A stretch of DNA of 64,000 nt from the NCBI RefSeq assembly GCF_019175385.1, contig NC_083337.1:23134385-23198384 (forward strand), given 5' to 3'. Origin of the DNA: Lycium barbarum. Its lineage: Eukaryota; Streptophyta; Magnoliopsida; Solanales; Solanaceae. Below, in pieces: positions 1-9,958 of this stretch (the stretch's first letter is position 1; the number at the start of each line of letters is the position of its first letter). The notes under the pieces were generated by a model, which worked only from the letters and a program-made list of their open reading frames with translations, made no database searches and was not told the origin of the DNA. The position numbers and the translations under genes are program-made.

Positions 1-206
1 TGAGTAGCACTTGTTGTAGGAAAGGATCGTAGGATTTTTTTAACCCAATTAAGACTTTCTAGCCTTCCAAATAACATTATTCATAGCATTTCCCCTTTGA
101 ACCTAAAGCCTTTTCTTTGACGACCGCATCTTAAGCCTATACACTTTCTGATTGCTTACATGCATATCCCTTTCTTGGCCCAATCTCCCTGAGCGCACTA
201 GAAATG
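1..206. other. Unassigned sequence
   Basis: AT-rich sequence left of repeat R. The short open frames have no recognisable motif, and I see no terminal repeat or coding signal. Confidence 0.4.
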
Positions 207-734
207 TGCAACCGCAGATAAAAATCCAAACTAAGTTGCCAAAGGTAAAAAGATACAAAAATCCCAGAAAAACAAAGATAAAAGACGACCTCCGAAGCAA
301 GACGAAGCCAAAAAAAATATTAGTCATCATTCGAGATCTCGGGCATACAACCCGTTATTCGCCTGTATTTTTCACACTCAGGAATACAACATGAATTAGC
401 ATTAGGACTTCGGGCAAAAAAACCAGGTCCATTCTCTAAATTCCCACAGAATCTCAGGCATACAACTGCAACTCCAAAAAATAATCCGACTTGCAAAAAG
501 AAGTCGCACAATTACAAGTGAAAGGGACAACATAACGAAGTAGATTGCAGTCTGAGCATAAAAATATCACAAAAAAAGGACGCAGTGCAAAGCTCAGGGA
601 AGGATTAATCACTATTTATCGAAAAAATATCCTACCCTTTCCCCAAACAAACATTACAACCCGATAACAAGCCCTACATGATCCTACCCCAAGGGTTCTT
701 ACATTAGTGGATACTTTTACATGATGGTCAAGCC
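207..734. repeat. Dispersed repeat R, copy 1
   Basis: This stretch aligns with 33424-33926 in the same orientation with many substitutions and small indels. Shared landmarks are the run around 233-292 (copy 2 at 33449-33510) and the end block around 670-732 (copy 2 at 33850-33918). It is broken at 734 by the hAT-like element. The family is unidentified; no terminal repeats or coding domains are visible. Confidence 0.75.
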
Positions 735-1079
735 TAGGGGTGGCAAACGGGCGAGTCGAGTCGGATATGGATCGGGTCAAAAATGGGTTAACTAAAAATG
801 AATCAGTTACCTGACCTGCCAATATTTAATACGGATAAAAAATGGGTTACCCGACGGATAGTATGGATATCCAAATTATGCATATTATCCAAAGCTACTT
901 CAAAGATGTTGGATTCATGTAGCTAATATGCAGAAGATTAAATTACCTTCGTGTCCACAAATTCAATCCCCAGCGCATAGTTGCGCCTCAGCATTTGCGG
1001 GAAGAATAGAACTTAGGAACTTTCCAATGTCACAACCTCCAAGAAAACATATTTCAAAAAATATCCACCAAGCCTCACC

Positions 1080-1545
1080 ATCCCCCCCCCCCCCCCCACC
1101 AAACTTTCTAGAAAAAAAAAATCAAAAAACATTTTTTTAAATTGTTTTTTTAGGGTGGTGGGGTGTGGGTCGGGGGGTTTGGGGGTGGGTAGTGTAGAAA
1201 ACCAAAAAAAATAGAAACTTTAAAAAGAATTTGGAAGGATTTTTTTTTGGGGGGCGGGGGGGGGGGGGGGGGGGGGGGGGTTGGTTGTGGTGGTTGAGTT
1301 GGGGGAAGGAGTGTAGAAAACTAAAATAAAAACTTTTAAACAAATTTAATTTTTTTGGAGGGAGTGGTGGGGTCGGGGCATGAGGGGAGGGGGTGGTGGG
1401 GTCGAGGCATGGGGGAGGGGGAGGGGATTACATGGGGTGGGAGGTGTATAAAAAAAACCAAACTGCAAAAACTTTTTTAAAAAAATTGTTTTTTTAGGAG
1501 GTGGGGGTGGGTGTGTTTTGGGGGGGGGGGGGGTTGGTATTTTGA
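1080..1545. repeat. Low-complexity G/C tracts in degenerate tandem units
   Basis: Three or more degenerate units pair an A/T-rich piece (an AAACCAAAA-like run, then AAACTTTTAAA-like) with a GGGTGG/GGGGG run. Poly-C lies at 1082-1097 and a long poly-G near 1250-1280. No coding potential; homopolymer lengths are probably unreliable. Confidence 0.7.
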
Positions 1546-1560
1546 AAAACCAAAAAAAAT

Positions 1561-1804
1561 ATTACAATCTCCGTCCCAATTTATGTGATATAGTTTGACT
1601 GGTCATGGAGTTGAAGGAATAAAAGATGACTTTTGAATCTTTTGGTTTAAAACAAGTCAAATATATTTGTGTGGTTATAAATCATTTCGTTAAGCTTAAA
1701 AGATAAAGTTTAAATTTAAATAGTTGCAAAATACAGAAACGTAACATTCTTTTTGAGACAGACTAAAATGGAAAGTGTACCACATAAATTGGGATAGAGG
1801 AGTA
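1561..1804. mobile_element. Stowaway-like MITE
   Basis: It begins CTCCGTCCCAATTTATGTG at 1569 and ends CACATAAATTGGGATAGAG near 1799, a terminal inverted repeat matching at about 17 of 19 positions. This is the signature end of Tc1/mariner-type Stowaway MITEs. Size (about 240 bp), AT richness and lack of coding sequence fit. It is nested in the hAT-like element, so it is the younger of the two. Confidence 0.85.
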
Positions 1805-2233
1805 GAATTTTTTAAAAAAAATTGGAAGAGGTTGGGGGTGAGTTGGGTGGTAGTGGGGGTATGGGGTGGTGTGGTTGGGGGGTGGGTTGGGTGATGGTGG
1901 GTTGGGTGATGGTGGGGTAGTTGGTGAAATGTCAAATGTGAGACTTATTTTCCCTAATTTTATTAGAGAAGTCATTTTCCTCATTTTTAAGGAACTTGTT
2001 TTTCTAAAGAAAATATTTTTCAAAATTTTCAAACAAACCAATTTGAGGCATAGCAAACACACCTTATATGTTGTGGGTTTTATCCATTTTAACCATTAAA
2101 TTACCCATATTTTAAGTAGATAATATGGGTTGACTCATATTGGACCCATTTTAAATGGGTTAGCTATCCAACCCCTTTTAAATGGGTTGGATCGGGCGGA
2201 TAACTATATCTTTTATCCATTTTTACACCTCTA

Positions 2234-2926
2234 CGTAGACGCCATATGGGCTCAGTCACATCGTTCAAAATCTTCACTATTTGTTTAGGAGAAACTGGGA
2301 CAGAAATTTTGAGGAGATCTCAAATATTCCAAGATGAAATATGAGAGTTCCCCAACGTAGTGACACTGGGACAGAATTTTTTGAGAATCATCAAAGATTC
2401 TCAAAACATTCAACGGATACATTATGGCAAGGAGTAGCTTCAAACTCTAAAATCAGTCCCTGAAACTACGTTCGATCTGGTTCTCATCCCAATGAGACAC
2501 GTAGGCGCCTTATGGGCTCGGTCACACCATTCACAATGTTCCATTTTACTTTCCATCCCATCGTATATAATCTTCAGTTGCTATCGAAGCACCTTACTTT
2601 TCATCCTAACGCAGATGGTCATCAGTTGCCATCAGAACATTTTTATTCCGTCCCATCGTGGATAGCCTTCAGTCACCATCAGAGCATTTTACTTTCATCC
2701 TATCATAATCTTCAGTCGCCATCGAAGCACTTTACTTTTCTTCCTTTCGTGCATAATCTTTAGTTGTCATTGGAGCACTTTACCTTTCATCCAACTCAAG
2801 AACAAAAGATAGGCGACACGAGCTTTTGAAAAGGGTCTTTGTCAAAGTCGGGCCAAAATTGGCCACTGTGTCAACTTCTTTGCCCGAAAACTCATGCATC
2901 ATCTCCGGTTAAAGAGAGACAGCTTT
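2234..2926 (+). mobile_element. Tat-lineage retrotransposon 3' UTR remnant
   Basis: The sequence ends in a purine-rich tract (2911-2922) followed by TGACACCAAATTTT, the usual polypurine tract/LTR-start junction of Tat-type (Ogre/Retand-like) Ty3 elements. Upstream lie repeated blocks: GGGCTCGGTCACACC-like at 2250 and 2514, and ACTGGGACAGAA-like at 2294 and 2365. These fit the repetitive stretch Tat elements carry between pol and the 3' LTR. No pol domain remains in the window, so the lineage call rests on the junction and repeats. Confidence 0.55.
2534..2790 (+). repeat. Degenerate tandem array, about 48-bp unit
   Basis: About five units read CATTTTACTTTCATCC, then TATCGT, then ATAATCTTCAGTTGCCATC. 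They begin near 2534, 2589, 2637, 2685 and 2728, with a partial sixth at 2773. Units differ by many substitutions, so the array is old. It lies just upstream of the Tat polypurine tract. Confidence 0.75.
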
Positions 2927-3262
2927 TGACACCAAATTTTAGCTCATCATAATTCAAAATAACATCTGAGGGCCCCCGATCGTTAAAAAACACAAAATAG
3001 CACTTTCTACACATTTTGTTACATTTTTAGCAATTTATTGATAATTATCCTCATTTCTGCAAATATTAGGATTCTTATCAATTTATTATAATTTAAATTA
3101 ATTTCTTTATTCATTACTTTTTGATAGTCATCTGCACATACACAGCATAATACTACAATTTTATTTCAGTAAATAATCATCTTTTTTGGTCTTTACAGCA
3201 CAGTATATTTTTCAAATATCAATCACATTTTAGTTTACATTATTTTTAATTACTCATTAATA

Positions 3263-3348
<86 letters not shown>

Positions 3349-3351
3349 TAT
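2927..3351 (+). repeat. Tat-like LTR fragment, left part
   Basis: It starts TGACACCAAATTTTAG directly after the purine tract. It is AT-rich and non-coding and runs into a microsatellite, where element A interrupts it. The flank resuming at 23574 is probably the continuation of the same LTR. Confidence 0.5.
3265..3348. repeat. Compound (TA)n(CA)n microsatellite
   Basis: About 34 TA units are followed by about 8 CA units. Element A begins 3 bp beyond it, and the opposite flank of A is again CA/TA/TG repeat, so the insertion site was itself a microsatellite. Confidence 0.9.
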
Positions 3352-3679
3352 TGTAACGACCCTCTCGGTCGTTATGCAAAATTTAGGATCACCCCACCAA
3401 ATAGAACCCTTCCAAGGGTAGAGCGAGCTAATAGAAACTCAAATATAGAAGTCTAAGAACTGAAAACTTGGCTTGCTTGTGATTATTGTTTGATTGTTCG
3501 ACTCCATTGGGGGTGTGATGTAGGAAATTAGGCCTCCGTTGGGGATTTCGAGGCCACAGGTAGGTTTGTATGGTGTTTTTACATTAATGCGCATGTTTGG
3601 TTTGTGTTTGTGAGGCCTCGGATGAAGTGTTGTGTGGTAGAGTGAAAAACTAGGGAAATAGCGAGCTCACTGTTTTAGT

Positions 3680-3905
3680 GGCACTGCTGCGGCAGGGCCG
3701 CTGTACCTGCAGATACCTCGCCGCCGAGGGCGTAGGGAAATAGTGGGTGTCCGCTACATCGGACGGCTGTAGCGCTTGCGTGATGGTGGGTCTGTGCTCG
3801 CCACAGCGGAGTGGACGGAAGTTGGAGGTCTGCTATAGCAGGCACTTGCCAGCTATCGTGAGACCGCTGCAGTGACAGCATGACCGCCGCAGCAGACGAC
3901 GGGGA
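3680..3905. promoter_or_regulatory. Palindrome-rich, CpG-rich promoter-proximal block in A LTR
   Basis: Short inverted repeats are packed here, including CTGCTATAGCAG at 3830-3841 and CCACAGCGG- and CCGCTAC-type motifs. The block lies just upstream of the TATA-like box and is much more GC-rich than the rest of the LTR. Function unknown; regulatory role inferred from position. Confidence 0.5.
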
Positions 3906-4962
3906 CAGAATCCCAATTTTTAAACATTCAGTTCTCAATTCTTTATTCAAAAAAACTCCAAAATAGTTCCTAAGGAGCACCTAGGGCAAAATTCTAAGGC
4001 TAGGGCAAAAATATTCTTAAGAGGTAAGTATCATCCATTCCTTCTTCCATTACGCTTCATCTCTAAGATTATCATGATTGTAATGGGTCTACAACGGTGA
4101 ATTTGAGAATAGTAACCCTAGAACTTAATAGACCTTCAATAGTTAGTGGATTATGAATATTACTGTGTGATTTTCATCTAAAGGTTGGGTTATCACTTTC
4201 TAATCAATAATAGAACCGTTGAAGACGTGAACTAAGTGAATTGAGGTTTAGGGTTTCATAAAGATGGTAGCTTTACCATAGAGACTGCTTGTAAGAAGTA
4301 ATTTGATGGATAACCTTATGAATTGATAGTTTATGGTTGCTGAGGCTAATGTTAGGATGATTTACACCTAGTAAGCATTCACCCATTAGAAAGGGGTAAA
4401 GTGGAAGGGTGTTCATTTTATTGATATTGTTGACTAGAGTGATTGTGGCTTAGCATTTTAATTGCAAGACTTTGAGAATTCCGAGGCATTACAGAAGGGA
4501 AAGGCTATAGCGGAGTGATTCGCATTGTTCCAGCTCTGCAGTTGAGATAGGTTACGGTCTACTTCAGTTAGATATTGATTAGTTGATTGTATGTGTTATG
4601 AGATTGATAGGAGAAGCATGTCTAATCTTCGGCCATAATGTGTGGTTGGAATTCCCATATGTTATTGATTAAGTGATAATGTGGGCTTAATGCCATTATT
4701 TGATGTGTTGTGATCTATATTTTGATGATAATTGTGGTGAGAAGTTAATATGATCTTCTTGATGAAATTGAGATACTACTTGATAATCGATCATTGAAAG
4801 TGATGTGACAATAAAGGTATATATATGCAAAGGCACATTTGACCGGGGGTGAGGATGTGACCTAGATATGAAAAGGCACATTTTACAGGGGGTAAGGATG
4901 TGGCCTAGTTGTGAGGTCATGGTCGGAGGTTCATTCCGGAACGAGTAGTACATGGACACCAT

Positions 4963-5771
4963 TGATAACAACAAGTATAGCGGAAGATTTTAGAATTAGA
5001 AATTAGAAAGGGGGAAGGATTGATTCTTGAGAAAGAAGAACACAAGTTCAATTATTTTATACTTAAAACGTTGATTAATAGTAAAAGACGGAGTTGAATC
5101 AATTAAGAAGAATAGGAGGGAGGGGACTCAAACAAGGAATCTTACCATCGAAGAATCCAAGCTGTGGTTCAAAGTAGAACAAAAAGGGTGAACCCTAAAG
5201 AGAAACTCAGAGGTCTCAGCAAGCCATAAGGCTAATAATATTAATATTAATATTCAAAACCTGGTTACAATGAAAAAGAAAACACCCCTTTATATAGGAC
5301 AAATGGTGGCTGCCGCCCTAAAGAAAATAAAGAACATTCTAGACTTCAAGTTGGTCAAACTAAATTAATTAAGGTGCAATTTCCAAGCTGCATAGAAGAC
5401 CACCAATTGTTTGTTCCAAGCTGCATAGAAGACCGCCAATGTTTGTTCCAATGTGCATAGAAGACCACCAACATTTTGTTCAACAAAAAAAAAACTTTAA
5501 ATGTAGTCAACATAGCGTTAAATAATCTTCTAGAATCACAACTATGTGTTGCTGAACTTGTTCCTTCTTTAGTCATATTTTGGACCATAATCCAACTTAT
5601 CTTGGTCTTCAATTTGGGCTTCCAAATATTATTAAGACTTTCCCAAAAGATCTACTTTGGGATGGAGCTATTCTTCCATTACAAGACATATTTTCATTAC
5701 CAATTGAAGCCCATTAAAGTGTCTTGATATTTTAGTATTGAATAAAAATTAAGCTTTCTTGGGTGCTATTA
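4963..5771 (-). mobile_element. Solo LTR X (inserted in element A 5' LTR)
   Basis: Comparison with A's 3' LTR near 22725 shows an 809-bp insertion flanked by ACCAT (4958-4962) and ACCTT (5772-5776), an imperfect 5-bp target duplication. Ends are TGATA and TATTA. On the minus strand a TATA box (CCTATATAAAGGGG, 5284-5297) is followed about 145 nt later by a donor-like GGTAAGAT (5145), so transcription would run leftwards. No internal coding region is present; it could also be a short non-autonomous element. Confidence 0.65.
5382..5485. repeat. Three-copy tandem repeat inside solo LTR X
   Basis: Three units of about 33-36 bp share the core TGCATAGAAGACC. They lie upstream of the minus-strand TATA box and may be promoter repeats. 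Confidence 0.8.
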
Positions 5772-6517
5772 ACCTTGGGTTCCCTGCAGGTCATAGCTGT
5801 TGGGCAAAGATGCCAATTAGCATATATGTACATGAGCGATCAGTGGCTAAGTAAGTGAGAATGTTTTTGGCAGGTTTATTCCATTGCTTTTTTCCGTTGG
5901 CTTGATTGTTAATAACTATGGTTGACTTGATTTATTAATATCATTGGTTAACTTGTTATGGGCTATTTGATTATGTGTTATTGATTGGTCTGTCTATTTT
6001 ATTGATTTTATGATACATGCATGATACTAATCTTAGTCAGCCTATGATATCTACCGGTACATAGTGTTTGTACTGATACTACTTTGCTGTATTCTTTTGA
6101 GTGTATATTGTGATCCAGAGTCTGCTACCCGACCTCACATTTAGCGTTGAGGCCATTTTGCTAATAAATTGAGGGTGAGCTTCTATCCATGCTAGGCCGC
6201 TCGAAGATCTTCCTTATCTAATGTCTATTTTCATTCAGACATTGATGTTTATTGATTCTAGATAGTATAAATTCCTCAGATATATTTTGGATTAGAGCCC
6301 TTATACGTTGACTTTTGAATTTTAGAGTTGTAATAGTTAGGACTTCCGCATTTAAGTTATTGTTTTATGGCATGACTACTTTGATTAATGAGCGTTTATT
6401 TTGTTATGAATTGGCTAAATAAAAATGGACTTTGAATAAGTAGATGGTTAGGCATATTGGTTCGCCCACTAGGAGTAGTATGGGTACCAGTCATAGCGGG
6501 TTCGGTCGTGACAGAGT

Positions 6518-6529
6518 TGGTATCAGAGC
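6518..6529 (+). other. Element A primer-binding site (tRNA-iMet)
   Basis: TGGTATCAGAGC starts 5 nt after the LTR terminus GTGACA. It is complementary to the 3' end of plant initiator-Met tRNA, the standard primer of this clade. Confidence 0.95.
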
Positions 6530-6580
6530 TTTAGGTCTATCGATCTCGTCATACAAGGACATGTCTAGAAGAGTCTTGCG

Positions 6581-6608
6581 GATCGGTATGGAGACGTCTG
6601 TACTTATC
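6581..6608 (+). other. Kissing-loop-like hairpin in element A leader
   Basis: Arms GATCGGTATG (6581-6590) and TGTACTTATC (6599-6608) pair at nine of ten positions, three of them G-T wobbles. They enclose the 8-nt loop GAGACGTC, whose last six bases GACGTC are self-complementary. It lies 51 nt downstream of the PBS. Equivalent hairpins occur in C (32653-32680) and H (52092-52119). Confidence 0.6.
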
Positions 6609-6728
6609 TTCGGGAGGCTACCGGACACTAGGAAAATTCCCTTTTCTTTCTTTCTTTCGTGTTACTTCATTCCAATTGGTATCTAGATGATTCAAATTGA
6701 TATCTAACTATCCTTCATTCCCTCACAG

Positions 6729-7940
6729 ATGGAGAGAACACGCACGACAGTAGCTAGAGGTAGAAGTGGAGGTAGAGGGGCAGTACTAGTTGGGGGCAGA
6801 GTTCCAGTAGTTAATCCCGTGCCTCCTGTGGCTCCTAATGAGGCTGCGGGAAATGCCGCCGCACCAGCTCAGCCAGCGACAGTGCTAGCTCCGCCAGGGG
6901 CTACAGCTGCTCTAAGTTTACCAGATGCGATGGCTCAGGTGCTGAACTAGTTACATGGGTTGGCAAATACTAGAGTGATATCGGCCGTTCCAGCAGGTAG
7001 GGGTGCAAGGATAGTAGCCCAGGTTCGGACAGAGTTCAGGCTCCGGGACTTCAGCATGCCGCAGTCGTGGCTCCTCGCTTGGATGAAGCTCCAGGTTTGG
7101 AGGCCAGTAGCAGGCCGGTGATGACCGGTGAGGAGCATGATCTGTTTTGGAGGTTCACTAATATGAAGCCTCCAGTTGTCTATGGTATTGAGTCAGAGGA
7201 TACATACGACTTCATTATAGATTCTCATGAGAGGCTCCATAAGATAGGAGTGGTGGACTGGTATGGTGTTGAGTTTGTGACCTTTTAGTTTTTGGGCTAT
7301 GCCATGTTGTGGTGGAGGGAATATATGGTGTGCAGGCCAGCAGGGTCACCTCCATTTTAGTTCTATTCATTGTTTCTAGAGAAGTATGTTCTGCGTACTC
7401 TGAGGGATAGGAAGAAGGATGAGTTTGCTAATATAGATCAAGGGAACTCATCTGTTGCTGTTTATGAGTCCCATTTGCACTCCGTGTCCCGATATACTCT
7501 TCAGTTGCTGCCTACTGAGGAGGAGAGGATCAGGCGTTTTATGAAAGGATCGAACACTGGACTTCAGCTATAAACTCTTTAGCTTGTAGCTACTGGGCTT
7601 CATTCCATGAGGTAGTGGAGCATGTCCGTGTTGTTGAGGGGATTAGACAATTGGTTATGCAAAGCAGGCAGAGAAGAAGGCCCGAAAGCGTGGAAAATTC
7701 AGCAACTCCTTCTCTAGGGGTCAGAGTTCTCAGGTGTATTCAGGGCGTCCGATTCAGTCAGCTATGCAGGTGTCTGCTGGGGGCCCATCAGGGGCTAATC
7801 ATTATTCATCTTGTCAGCATGGGGGCTACACCACTTCATCAGCTTCTGTTCAGCGGCCTACGCTGGACCGTTATTGTTACGAGTGTGGTGAGCTAGGGCA
7901 TATTAAGAGGTTTTGCCCCAGACTCAGACAAGGTGGTTAG
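6729..7940 (+). pseudogene. gag: Element A gag remnant
   Basis: It starts ATGGAGAGAACACG directly after a CAG acceptor-like site. The N-terminus is Arg/Gly- then Pro/Ala-rich. A capsid-like core is recognisable around 7130-7560 (LFWRFTNMKPP, YAMLWWREY, FLEKYVLRTLR), and a complete CCHC zinc knuckle (CYECGELGHIKRFC) lies near 7875-7915. Stops at 6948 and 7286, more near 7357-7580, and reading-frame changes make it non-functional. Role in an intact element: forming the particle and binding the genomic RNA. Confidence 0.85.
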
Positions 7941-8162
7941 GGGACTCAGTATTAAGCTCCCTGAGCTGGATTCGCACTAGATAGAGGAGGCAAGGATCGC
8001 GTACAGACAAGGTGGGCCTGCCATACCACGGGTATGGATGGCGCTAAGCCTAACCGAGGCAGATCTCAGCTAGACAGAGGTGGATAGTATCCCGACAGGG
8101 GTGGGGCTCAAACTGGAAAGGGTAATCACGATGGTTCACAAGCTACAGGAGGGTGTGATCGC
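7941..8162 (+). pseudogene. Element A gag-protease spacer
   Basis: Degenerate Gly/Arg-rich linker between the zinc knuckle and the protease, with stops in all frames. No further domain is recognisable. Confidence 0.5.
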
Positions 8163-8865
8163 TTGTATGCCTTCTCGGCAGACCCGAGGCCGAGGCCGAG
8201 GATGCCGTCATCAAAGGTACTATCTCAGTTTGTGACTGGATGGCTTCTGTTTTATTTGATCTGGGTTCTACCTTTTCATTCGTGTCTTCATATTTTTCTA
8301 TGGGTTTGGATGTTATTTGTGATATACTTGATGACCCTATTTATATGTCTACTCCGATCGGGGATTCGGTGGTGGTAGATAGATTCTACCGTTCTTGCGC
8401 TATTACATTTATGGGGTATAGTACTTGGACAGATTTAATGATTACATGGTAGACTTTGATGTCATCTTGGGCATGTGTTGGTTGTCCTCGAATTATGCGA
8501 TTCTAGATTGTCACTCTAATACAGTTACCTTTGCTATGCTCGGGGTACCTAGACTTGAGTGGAAACATATCGTTAGTCCCCTCCCCAAGAATGTCATATC
8601 CTTCATTCGTGCTAAGAAGCTAGTAGAGAAGGGTTTTTTAGCTTATTTGGCACATATCTGTGATACCAACACAGATACTCCACCTATTGATTCAGTTCCA
8701 GTGGTACGCAAGTTTGGGGATATGTTTCCCACGGACTTGCCAGGTATGCCACCTGACCGTGAAATTGACTGCCGGATTGATTTAGACCTAGGGACTCATC
8801 CTATCTCTATTCCCTTCTATAGGATGGTGCCAGTAGAATTAAAGGAATTGAAAGAGCAGTTGTAA
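8163..8865 (+). pseudogene. pol: Element A aspartic protease and pol linker remnant
   Basis: The protease active-site region reads VLFDLGSTFSFVSSYF near 8250-8300; the usual D-S-G or D-P-G triad is D-L-G here. The flap/helix block FDVILGMCWLSSNYAILDC follows at about 8453-8505 in a different frame. Then comes the typical linker ahead of RT (FPTDLPGMPPDREIDCRIDL, 8726-8785). A frameshift near 8425-8450 and a stop at 8863 break it. Confidence 0.85.
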
Positions 8866-9958
8866 GATCTAATTAATAAGGGGTTTATTCGCTGAGTACC
8901 TCTCCTTGGGGTGCTCCCGTGTTGTTTGTTAAAAAGAAGGATGAGTCTATGCGCATATGTATTGATTATCGTCATCTGAATAAGGTTACTATCCGAAACA
9001 AGTATCCCATCCCCCGTATTGATGATTTGTTTGATCAGCTATAGGGAGCTTCTGTGTTCTCTAAAATTGACTTAAGGTCAGGGCATCACCAGTTAAAGAT
9101 TCGAGCAGAAGATGTTTCTAAGACAGCCTTCAGGACCAGGTGTGGACACTATGAGTTTTTGTTTATGTCTTTCGAGCTTACAAATGCCCCAGTTGCGTTC
9201 ATATATCTGATGAACAGTACTTTTAAGCCCTATTGGATTCTTTTGTGATAGTGTTCATTGATGATATCCTAGTGTATTCTATAAGTAAGGAGGAACATGA
9301 GAAACATTTAAGGATTGCTCTTAGAGTATTACGGGAGAAGAAGTTGTATGCTGAGTTCTCCAAGTGCGAATTTTGGTTGTCTTCTGTGTCCTTGGGGCAT
9401 GTAATTTCAAATGAGGGTATTATAGTGGATCCGCAGAAAATTCAGGCAGTCAAGGAATGGGCTAAGCCCACATCAGTGAACAAAATTCATAGTTTCGTGG
9501 GTCTGGCTAGCTATTATCGTCAGTTTGTGAAGGGGTTTGCCTCTATTGTTTCTCAATTGACCCATTTGACTAAGAAAGAGGTATCGTTTTAGTGGTCCGA
9601 TGAGTGCGAGGAGAGCTTTCAAAAGCTCAAGACCTTGCTGACAACAGCTCCTATTCTAGCATTGCCCATTGAGGGCAAGAATTTTGTTGTTTATTGTGAT
9701 GCTTCACGCTCTGGTTTGGGTGCTGTTTTGATGCAGGGAAAAAAGGTGATTGCTTACATTTCTAGGCAGTTGAAAGTGCATGAGAAGAACTATCCTACTC
9801 ATGACTTGGAATTGGTAGTGCTGGTGTTCCCGCTGAAAATCTGGAGGCACTACTTGCATGGTGTCCATTATGAGGTGTACACTAACCATCGCAGCTTGCA
9901 GCATGTGTTCACCCAGAGGGATCTAAACTCTAGCAGCAGAGATGGATGGAGTTGTTGA
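8866..9958 (+). pseudogene. pol: Element A reverse transcriptase and RNase H remnant
   Basis: RT motifs: [12 protein letters not shown] and [19 protein letters not shown] (about 8908-9005), [14 protein letters not shown] (9060-9100), and the catalytic [12 protein letters not shown] (9245-9283). RNase H follows with [14 protein letters not shown] (9690-9731) and the DLELVVLVF helix near 9805. Stops occur at 9044 and 9590 and frame changes near 9230 and 9940. The catalytic Asp pair is still readable, but no continuous enzyme could be made. Confidence 0.9.

Larger units (their letters stand above)
735..2233. mobile_element. hAT-like non-autonomous DNA transposon
   Basis: The left end TAGGGGTGGCAAA and the inverted right end (TAGAGGTGTAAAA on the minus strand) form imperfect terminal inverted repeats of the hAT type. 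Subterminal regions are rich in GGGTTA on the left and TAACCC or AACCC on the right, as is common in such elements. No transposase is encoded. I cannot find a clean 8-bp target duplication; repeat R stops at the left edge but does not resume at the right. The interior is G-tract repeats plus a nested MITE. Confidence 0.6.
3352..6513 (+). repeat. Element A 5' LTR (interrupted by X)
   Basis: It is about 2.35 kb once X is removed and aligns throughout with the split 3' LTR. In order: GC-rich palindromes (3680-3905), a TATA-like TTTTTAAA near 3915, a donor-like GAG/GTAAGT at 4021-4029, a two-copy tandem block (4823-4912), a conserved stretch ending near 6130, and the terminus GTGACA. The matching 3' LTR lacks most of the palindrome block, a deletion of roughly 180 bp. 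Confidence 0.9.
4024..6728 (+). other. Candidate leader intron of element A
   Basis: A consensus-like donor GAG/GTAAGT at 4024 lies about 100 nt after the TATA-like box. A pyrimidine-rich stretch ending CCCTCACAG at 6728 directly abuts the gag ATG. Removal would excise most of the LTR transcript leader plus the PBS. The same arrangement recurs in E, F and G. No transcript evidence is available. Confidence 0.4.

Noticed and set aside
1..734. A host gene at the left edge
   Set aside because: Short frames on both strands lack domain motifs or splice-consistent structure, and most of the stretch is repeat R.
735..2233. An 8-bp target duplication for the hAT-like element
   Set aside because: Flanking bases do not match, so I do not claim one.
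4024..4030. Donor-like GTAAG motifs as pure chance
   Set aside because: A single one would be expected by chance, but presence in all nine LTRs at a similar distance from the TATA box led me to keep it as a hypothesis rather than discard it.
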